From positions 1-64,000 of the forward strand of contig NZ_FOEE01000006.1 in NCBI RefSeq assembly GCF_900110555.1: DNA of 64,000 nucleotides. The letters are read 5' to 3'. Below the pieces are notes generated by a model. It made no database searches, was not told where the DNA came from, and saw only the letters and a list, made by a program, of their open reading frames with translations. Positions 58,903 to 64,000 of this stretch are shown one piece after another. The DNA comes from Trujillonella endophytica (lineage in GTDB: Bacteria; Actinomycetota; Actinomycetes; Mycobacteriales; Geodermatophilaceae). A program made the position numbers and the translations under genes. Every line of letters starts with the position of its first letter. The stretch's first letter is position 1.

Positions 58903-59610
58903 GTGCACGTCCCCGACGGCTTCCTGGACGCCCCGACCTCGGTGGCCACCGGCCTCGTGGCAGCCGGCACCGTCGCGGTCGCCCTGCGCGGCGCCCGCCG
59001 CGAGCTGGACGAGCGCACCGCCCCCCTCGCCGGCCTCACCGCGGCCTTCGTGTTCGCGGTGCAGATGATGAACTTCCCGGTCGGCGCCGGCACCAGCGGG
59101 CATCTGATCGGCGGTGCGCTGACGGCGATCCTCGTCGGGCCCTGGACGGCGGTGCTGTGCATGACCGTCGTCCTGGTCGTCCAGGCCGTCCTCTTCGCCG
59201 ACGGGGGGCTCACCGCCCTCGGCACGAACGTCACGCTCATGGGGCTGGTCGCGGTGGTGCTGGGCTACGGCGTCTTCCGGCTGCTCGTCCGGCTGCTGCC
59301 GCCGACCCGCACCGCCGTCCTGGCCGGGGCGGCCGCGGGGGCGCTGATCTCGGTCCCGGCGTCGGCGCTGGCGTTCGTCGGGCTGTTCGCCGTCGGCGGG
59401 GTCGCCGACGTCTCGCTCGGTGCCGTCGCCGCGACGATGGGCGGCATCCACCTGTTCATCGGGGCGGGCGAGGCCGCCATCACCGTCGCCGTCCTCGGCG
59501 CCGTGCTGACGGTCCGGCCCGACCTGGTGCACGGGGCGGCGCACCTGCGCCGGCCCACCGACCTGGCCCCGCGGCCGCAGGTGGCGCCGGCCGCCGGGGC
59601 TGCCCGGTGA
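58903..59610 (+). CDS. cbiM: ECF-type cobalt/nickel transporter, substrate-binding membrane subunit (CbiM/NikM)
   Basis: A 235-residue S component with about seven membrane helices. The start MHVPDGFLD matters: in CbiM/NikM the N-terminal Met1-His2 binds the metal directly. GTG 58903 with GGAGG 4 bases upstream gives exactly this end. AFVFAVQMMNFPVGAGTSGHLIGG (in part, near 50) holds further metal-binding residues, and GAVAATMGGIHLFIGAGEA ends the core. It leads the cbiM-PDGLE-cbiQ-cbiO operon. Whether the substrate is Co2+ or Ni2+ is open; the PDGLE partner and upstream Nur-like site favour nickel. Confidence 0.9.
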   Translation: MHVPDGFLDAPTSVATGLVAAGTVAVALRGARRELDERTAPLAGLTAAFVFAVQMMNFPVGAGTSGHLIGGALTAILVGPWTAVLCMTVVLVVQAVLFADGGLTALGTNVTLMGLVAVVLGYGVFRLLVRLLPPTRTAVLAGAAAGALISVPASALAFVGLFAVGGVADVSLGAVAATMGGIHLFIGAGEAAITVAVLGAVLTVRPDLVHGAAHLRRPTDLAPRPQVAPAAGAAR

Positions 59611-59993
59611 GCCGCCGCACCCTCGGGTTCCTCGCGGTGGGCCTGCTGCTGGCGCTGCTCGTCGCGGGCGTGGGCAGCTACTACGCCTCCTCCTCCCCCG
59701 ACGGGCTGGAGTGGTCGGCCGAGGAGGAGGGCTTCGGGGACACCGCGCGCGACAGCGCCACCGCCGACTCCCCGCTGGCCGACTACGCCGTCAGCGGGGT
59801 CGACGACGGCCGGCTGTCCGGCGGGGTCGCCGGCGTGATCGGCGTCCTGGTCACGCTGGCCCTCGCGGGCGGCCTCACCCTGGTGCTCCGCCGCCGCTCG
59901 GGCGCCGCCTCGGCGGCCGGGCAGGACGCGGGTGGGCAGGACGCGGGCCAGCAGGACGCGGGCGAGCCGGTCGCCGCCGACCGGGCCGGCTGA
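59607..59993 (+). CDS. PDGLE-domain protein (CbiN/NikN-like)
   Basis: A 128-residue protein with two membrane helices (LGFLAVGLLLALLVAGVGSYYAS and GVAGVIGVLVTLALAGGLTLVL in part). Between them is an external loop opening with the PDGLEW motif, characteristic of the small auxiliary subunit of Co/Ni ECF transporters. The C-terminus has three near-identical QDAG pentapeptides encoded by a 15-base tandem repeat (59921-59965). GTG 59607 overlaps the cbiM stop (GTGA). It probably helps metal loading of CbiM. Confidence 0.87.
   Translation: MSRRTLGFLAVGLLLALLVAGVGSYYASSSPDGLEWSAEEEGFGDTARDSATADSPLADYAVSGVDDGRLSGGVAGVIGVLVTLALAGGLTLVLRRRSGAASAAGQDAGGQDAGQQDAGEPVAADRAG
59921..59965. repeat. 15-base tandem repeat in the PDGLE gene
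   Basis: Three units starting at 59921, 59936 and 59951, each beginning GCAGGACGCGGG and differing only in the last three bases. They encode (G/Q)QDAG repeats in the cytoplasmic tail. The frame is kept whatever the copy number. Confidence 0.85.
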
Positions 59994-60003
59994 GGGCGGT
60001 CCG

Positions 60004-60786
60004 ATGGGCAGGGGGCACGGCGGGGCCCTGGGCGCCGTCTACGTCCCCGGCTCCAGCGTGGTCCACCGGCTGGCGCCGCACGTGAAGCTGGTCGCGGTCG
60101 TGGCCTTCGCCCTCGTCGTCGTCGCGACGCCGGTGCACGCCGGCTGGGCGTGGGCGGCCTACGCCGCCTTCGGGGTGCTGGTGCTCGCCGTCGCCGCCGT
60201 GGCCGGGCTGACCGCGGGCCGGCTGGCCCGGGGGCTGGCGGTCGAGCTGCCGTTCGTCGTCTTCGCCCTGCTGCTGCCGTTCGTCTCCCGCGGTCCGCGG
60301 GTCGAGGTCGCCGGGCTGTCGCTGTCGGAGAGCGGGCTGACCGCCGGTGGGGGGCTGCTGGCCAAGGCCACGCTGTCGGTGCTCGCCGCCACCGTGCTCG
60401 CCGCCACCACCGAGGCCCGGGAGCTGCTGCGCGGGCTGGAGCGGCTGCGGCTGCCGGCCGCGCTCGTCCAGATCCTGTCGTTCATGATCCGCTACGCCGA
60501 CGTCGTCTCCGGGGAGCTGCGGCGGATGCGGGTGGCCCGGGAGTCACGCGGCTTCCGCGCCCGCCACCTCGGCGCGCTGCGGGTGCTGGGCCCGGCGGCG
60601 GCGTCGCTGTTCGTCCGCTCCTACGAGCGCGGCGAGCGGGTGCACCTGGCGATGCTGTCCCGCGGGTACACCGGCCGGCTGGCCGCCGCCCCGGCCGCCG
60701 CCGTCCGCCCGGGCTCCTGGGCGCTCGGCCTGAGCCTGCCCCTGGCCGCCGCCGCCGTGCTCGGGACGGGGATGCTGGTCGGGTGA
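60004..60786 (+). CDS. cbiQ: ECF transporter T component CbiQ
   Basis: A 260-residue membrane coupling subunit with about six helices. The two conserved Ala-Arg coupling motifs that engage the ATPase are seen as MRVARESRGFRARHLG and HLAMLSRGYTGRLA. The beginning SSVVHRLAPHVKLVAVVAF is also typical. ATG 60004 follows GAGGGCGG and lies 10 bases after the PDGLE gene. Its stop overlaps the cbiO start (GTGA). Confidence 0.93.
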   Translation: MGRGHGGALGAVYVPGSSVVHRLAPHVKLVAVVAFALVVVATPVHAGWAWAAYAAFGVLVLAVAAVAGLTAGRLARGLAVELPFVVFALLLPFVSRGPRVEVAGLSLSESGLTAGGGLLAKATLSVLAATVLAATTEARELLRGLERLRLPAALVQILSFMIRYADVVSGELRRMRVARESRGFRARHLGALRVLGPAAASLFVRSYERGERVHLAMLSRGYTGRLAAAPAAAVRPGSWALGLSLPLAAAAVLGTGMLVG

Positions 60787-61532
60787 CCGCCGCACCGCCC
60801 TCGCTCCTGGTCGAGGACGTCGCGTACGCCTATCCGGACGGGCACCAGGCGCTCTTCGGGGTGGACCTGCGCATCGACCCCGGCGAGCGGGTGGCGCTGC
60901 TCGGCCCCAACGGCGCCGGGAAGACGACGCTCGTGCTGCACCTGAACGGGGTGCTGCGGGGCGGCCGGGGCCGGGTCGCCGTCGCCGGCCTGCCGGTGGA
61001 GAAGCGCACCCTGCAGGAGGTGCGGCGCCGGGTGGGCGTGGTCTTCCAGGACCCCGACGACCAGCTGTTCATGCCGACCGTCGGGGAGGACGTCGCCTTC
61101 GGGCCGCGCAACCTCGGCCTGCCCGAGGTCGAGGTGGCCGCGCGAGTCGCCGCCGCCCTGGCCCAGGTGGGCATGGCCGGGGTGGCCGACCGCCCGCCGC
61201 ACCACCTGTCGTTCGGCCAGCGCCGCCGCGTCGCCGTCGCCACCGTGCTGTCGATGCACCCCGAGGTGCTGGTGCTCGACGAGCCGTCGTCCAATCTCGA
61301 CCCGGCCGGCCGGCGGGAGCTGGCCGAGGTCCTCACGGGCCTGCCGGTGACGATGCTGATGGTCACCCACGACCTGCCCTACGCCCTGCAGCTGTGCCCG
61401 CGCTCGGTGGTGCTCGACGGCGGCGTCGTCGTCGCCGACGGCCCGACCCGCGAGCTGCTCGCCGATGCCGACCTGCTGGGCCGGCACCGGCTCGAGCTGC
61501 CCTACGGCTTCGACCCCACCCGCGTGCCCTAA
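60783..61532 (+). CDS. cbiO: ECF transporter ATPase CbiO
   Basis: A 249-residue ABC ATPase driving metal uptake. Walker A LLGPNGAGKTTLVLHLNG is near 38, the Q-loop VVFQDPDDQLFMPTVGEDVAFGP is typical of ECF ATPases (in part), the signature LSFGQRRRVAVATVL, Walker B VLVLDEPSSNLDP and the switch His in MVTHDL. The signature reads LSFGQ rather than LSGGQ, which is common in this family. GTG 60783 is coupled to cbiQ. Only one ATPase gene is present, so it must work as a homodimer. Confidence 0.94.
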   Translation: MTAAPPSLLVEDVAYAYPDGHQALFGVDLRIDPGERVALLGPNGAGKTTLVLHLNGVLRGGRGRVAVAGLPVEKRTLQEVRRRVGVVFQDPDDQLFMPTVGEDVAFGPRNLGLPEVEVAARVAAALAQVGMAGVADRPPHHLSFGQRRRVAVATVLSMHPEVLVLDEPSSNLDPAGRRELAEVLTGLPVTMLMVTHDLPYALQLCPRSVVLDGGVVVADGPTRELLADADLLGRHRLELPYGFDPTRVP

Positions 61533-61573
61533 CGGAGTGCGGGAGCGCAGGAAACCTGCGCTCCCGCACTCCG
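61533..61573. terminator. Perfect 19-bp palindromic terminator between cbiO and ftsY
   Basis: CGGAGTGCGGGAGCGCAGG (61533-61551) and CCTGCGCTCCCGCACTCCG (61555-61573) are perfectly complementary, with a 3-base AAA loop. The structure fills the whole spacer, starting on the base after the cbiO stop and ending on the base before the ftsY stop. It should terminate transcription from both sides. Confidence 0.85.
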
Positions 61574-62788
61574 CTACTCGCCGCCGACGAGGGCCTCGGC
61601 GAAGGCCTCCGGCTCGAACGGCGCGAGGTCGTCGGCGCCCTCCCCCAGCCCGACGAGCTTCACCGGGATGCCGAGCTCGCGCTGCACCGAGACGACGATG
61701 CCGCCCTTGGCGGTGCCGTCGAGCTTGGTGAGGACGACGCCGGTGACCTCGACCGCCTCGGTGAACACCCGCGCCTGGACGACGCCGTTCTGCCCGGTCG
61801 TCGCGTCGAGCACCAGCAGCACCTCGGTGACCGGCGACTGCTTCTCCACGACCCGCTTGATCTTGCCGAGCTCGTCCATGAGGCCGGACTTGGTGTGCAG
61901 CCGCCCGGCGGTGTCGACGACGACGGTGTCCACCTCGGCCTCGACGCCGGTGCGCACCGCCTCGAACGCCACCGAGGCGGGGTCCGCGCCCTCCTTGCCG
62001 CGCACGGTGAGCACCCCGACCCGCTCGCCCCACGTCTCCAGCTGGTCGGCGGCGGCGGCGCGGAAGGTGTCCGCGGCGCCGAGGACGACGCTGCGGCCGT
62101 CGCCGACGAGCACGCGGGCGATCTTGCCGACCGTCGTCGTCTTGCCGGCGCCGTTCACGCCGACCACCAGGACGACGCCCGGGCGCCCCTCGTGCCGCTG
62201 CACGCCCAGGGTGCGGTCGAGGTCCGGGCCGAGGACGGCGGTCAGCTCGCGCACCAGCAGCGCGCGCAGGTCGCTGCCGGAGGCGGTCGCCAGCACCATC
62301 GACTGGGTGCGCAGCCGGTCGACGATCTGCGTGGTCGCGCCGATCCCCACGTCGGCGGCCAGGAGGGTCTCCTCGATCTCCTCCCAGTCGTCCTCGGTGA
62401 GCTTCTCCCGGGCGAGCACGGTGAGCAGGCCGCGGCCGAGCGAGGACTGGGAGCGCGCCAGCCGCGCGCGCAGCCGCACCAGCCGGCCGGCCGAGGGCGG
62501 CGGGGTCTCGAAGACCAGCCCGGGCTCCGGCTCGGCCGGCGGCAGCTCGACGGGGACGTCGGGGCGCGTGTCCTCCGCGGCCGTCGTGCCCTGCCCGCTG
62601 GCGGTGGCCCCGGCCTGGGCGGCGGGGTCGGTCGTCGGGGCCTGTGGCGGGCGCGGCCGGGTGAGCGTGGTGCCCGCGGACGTGTCGTCGTCCAGCCGGG
62701 TGGTCCGCCGGCCGCGGTTCACCAGCAGGCTTGCGCCGACCAGCAGGGCGACGACGAGGATCGCGACCGCGATCAGCACGAACTCCAT
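61574..62788 (-). CDS. ftsY: Signal recognition particle receptor FtsY
   Basis: Membrane-associated GTPase that docks the Ffh-ribosome complex. It has 404 residues. A true N-terminal membrane helix (LIAVAILVVALLVGASLLV) is present, as usual in actinobacteria, followed by a disordered Thr/Pro/Glu-rich linker and the N and G domains: GVNGAGKTTTVGKIARVL near 215, DTAGRLHTKSGLMDELGKI, TKLDGTAKGG. ATG 62788 (MEFVLIAV) is preferred over the longer frame. It converges on cbiO across the palindromic terminator. Confidence 0.97.
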   Translation of the reverse strand: MEFVLIAVAILVVALLVGASLLVNRGRRTTRLDDDTSAGTTLTRPRPPQAPTTDPAAQAGATASGQGTTAAEDTRPDVPVELPPAEPEPGLVFETPPPSAGRLVRLRARLARSQSSLGRGLLTVLAREKLTEDDWEEIEETLLAADVGIGATTQIVDRLRTQSMVLATASGSDLRALLVRELTAVLGPDLDRTLGVQRHEGRPGVVLVVGVNGAGKTTTVGKIARVLVGDGRSVVLGAADTFRAAAADQLETWGERVGVLTVRGKEGADPASVAFEAVRTGVEAEVDTVVVDTAGRLHTKSGLMDELGKIKRVVEKQSPVTEVLLVLDATTGQNGVVQARVFTEAVEVTGVVLTKLDGTAKGGIVVSVQRELGIPVKLVGLGEGADDLAPFEPEAFAEALVGGE

Positions 62789-62861
62789 GCCGTCAGTCTC
62801 CCAGGAGATCCCCCGCCCGCATCGAGGGCGACACCAGGTCCGGAGTGGGAGGCTGGCCCGC

Positions 62862-64000
62862 ATGCCGACGACCGCCGCGACGCCCCCGGCCCTCCTGATC
62901 GGCCCCCTCCTGCGGCACGTCGACCCGGTGTCGGCGACCGTGTGGGTGGAGACCGACCGCGCCTGCGAGGTGGCGGTGCTGGGGCGCCGCGCCCGCACCT
63001 TCGACGTCGGGGGCCACCACTACGCGCTGGTCGTCGTCGAGGGGCTGGAGCCGGGGAGCAGCACGCCGTACGAGGTGCACCTGGACGGCGCGCGGGTCTG
63101 GCCGGACGCGGCGTCCGCGCTCCCGCCCAGCCGCATCCGCACCGCCGGGCGACCGGGCCCGTTCACCCTCGCGTTCGGCTCCTGCCGCTACGCCACTCCC
63201 AGCACCGTCGCTCTCTCCGAGGGCATTCCGCCCGACGCGCTGGACGCCTACGCCAGCCGCGTGGCCGCCCTGCCCGAGGACGAGTGGCCCGACGCGCTGG
63301 TGCTGCTCGGCGACCAGGTCTACGCCGACGAGCTGACGAAGGCGACGCGCACCTGGCTGGGCCTCCGGCGGGGCGAGCCGGCGCCCGACGGCACGCAGGT
63401 CGCGGACTTCGAGGAGTACACCCGGCTCTACGCCGAGTCCTGGACCGACCCCCAGGTGCGCTGGCTGCTGTCGACCATCCCGTCGTCGATGATCTTCGAC
63501 GACCACGAGATGATCGACGACTGGAACACCTCCGCCGCCTGGCGCCGCGAGGTCACCACCGGGGACTGGTGGGCCGACCGCATCGCCGGCGGGCTGGCGA
63601 GCTACTGGATCTACCAGCACCTGGGCAACCTGAGCCCCGCGGAGCTGGCCGCCAACGAGGTCTGGCAGCGGGTGCAGGACTTCCCCGGCGACGCCGAGCC
63701 GCTGCTGCGGGAGATGGCCGTCGCCGCCGACGGCGATCCCCGGTCGATCCGCTGGAGCTACGTCCGGCACTGGGGCGACGTGCGACTGGTCATGATCGAC
63801 AGCCGCGCCGGCCGGGTGCTCGACGAGCAGGCGCGGCAGATGCTGGACGACGCCGAGTTCGACTGGGTCGAGGCGGAGATGGCCCGCGCGGTCGCCGACG
63901 GCGTGGACCACGTCGTCCTCGGGACGTCGTTGCCCTGGCTGCTGCCGCACGCGATCCACGAGATCGAGCGCTGGAACGAGACGCTCAACGTGCGGCACGA
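62862..64000 (+). CDS. PhoD-like alkaline phosphatase/phosphodiesterase (3' end cut by window)
   Basis: Starts at ATG 62862 (GGAGG 10 bases upstream) and stays open to the right edge, giving at least 379 residues. An N-terminal fibronectin-like part (PVSATVWVETDRACEVAVLG, LEPGSSTPYEVHLDG) precedes the metallophosphatase core with FAFGSC-like LAFGSCRYATPS, VLLGDQVYADE, and FDDHEMIDDWN, whose Asp and His residues bind metal, and VMIDSRAG. No signal peptide is seen, unlike secreted Bacillus PhoD. The substrate is unknown. It diverges from ftsY by 73 bases. Confidence 0.88.
   Translation, partial: MPTTAATPPALLIGPLLRHVDPVSATVWVETDRACEVAVLGRRARTFDVGGHHYALVVVEGLEPGSSTPYEVHLDGARVWPDAASALPPSRIRTAGRPGPFTLAFGSCRYATPSTVALSEGIPPDALDAYASRVAALPEDEWPDALVLLGDQVYADELTKATRTWLGLRRGEPAPDGTQVADFEEYTRLYAESWTDPQVRWLLSTIPSSMIFDDHEMIDDWNTSAAWRREVTTGDWWADRIAGGLASYWIYQHLGNLSPAELAANEVWQRVQDFPGDAEPLLREMAVAADGDPRSIRWSYVRHWGDVRLVMIDSRAGRVLDEQARQMLDDAEFDWVEAEMARAVADGVDHVVLGTSLPWLLPHAIHEIERWNETLNVRH

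Overview
The window is chromosomal DNA from a high-GC actinomycete. It has very GC-rich third codon positions, frequent GTG and TTG starts, GTGA/ATGA translational coupling, and DUF2469, DUF4439, DUF2631 and a WhiG-type sigma factor. From memory of gene content and intergenic style I would place it near Geodermatophilaceae (Blastococcus, Geodermatophilus, Modestobacter); that placement is an inference. The gene order follows the conserved actinobacterial block that runs, as I recall it, from dapB to ftsY in Mycobacterium tuberculosis. No phage, IS element, CRISPR array or tRNA gene was found. Left part (1-18.5 kb): the first ~100 bases look like the leader of an rRNA operon reading leftward out of the window. 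Then, on the minus strand, come dapB, a VanZ-like gene, an M16 peptidase, pnp and rpsO; ribF and ilvE; a MhuD-like haem-degrading monooxygenase; truB; and a tightly coupled chain of rbfA, an 81-residue acidic protein, a DHH phosphoesterase and a MATE exporter. DUF503, infB, ylxR, nusA and rimP follow. These cover RNA turnover, ribosome assembly and translation initiation. Middle part (18.5-36 kb): a plus-strand lipoprotein/ferritin-like pair faces a penicillin-binding lipoprotein, a GNAT protein, ispG, a site-2 protease and dxr (cell-wall and isoprenoid functions). After a DUF2631 membrane protein, a VIT1-like transporter and rlmN comes a plus-strand island of an RNA methyltransferase, a PPK2 kinase and a DUF952-GNAT fusion, then cdsA, frr, pyrH, tsf and rpsB. 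Right part (36-64 kb): an M23-like secreted protein, a whiG-type sigma factor, xerC, a TesB thioesterase, dprA-comM-yraN, DUF2469 and rnhB. These are followed by an orphan response regulator with a degenerate phosphorylation site, lepB, rplS, Nudix, trmD, rimM, khpA, rpsP, proS, an amidohydrolase, ffh, a small zinc ribbon, and the nitrogen operon amtB-glnB-glnD. A plus-strand ECF cobalt/nickel transporter (cbiM, PDGLE protein, cbiQ, cbiO) faces ftsY, and a truncated PhoD-like phosphatase runs off the right edge. The least ordinary signals are mostly between genes: a ~57-base repeat family inside intergenic and terminator hairpins near translation genes, a GlnR-like site and a Nur-like site sharing the amtB/cbiM intergenic region, a 19-bp perfect palindrome forming the whole cbiO-ftsY spacer, and the response regulator with Glu in place of the phosphoacceptor Asp and a CxC tail.
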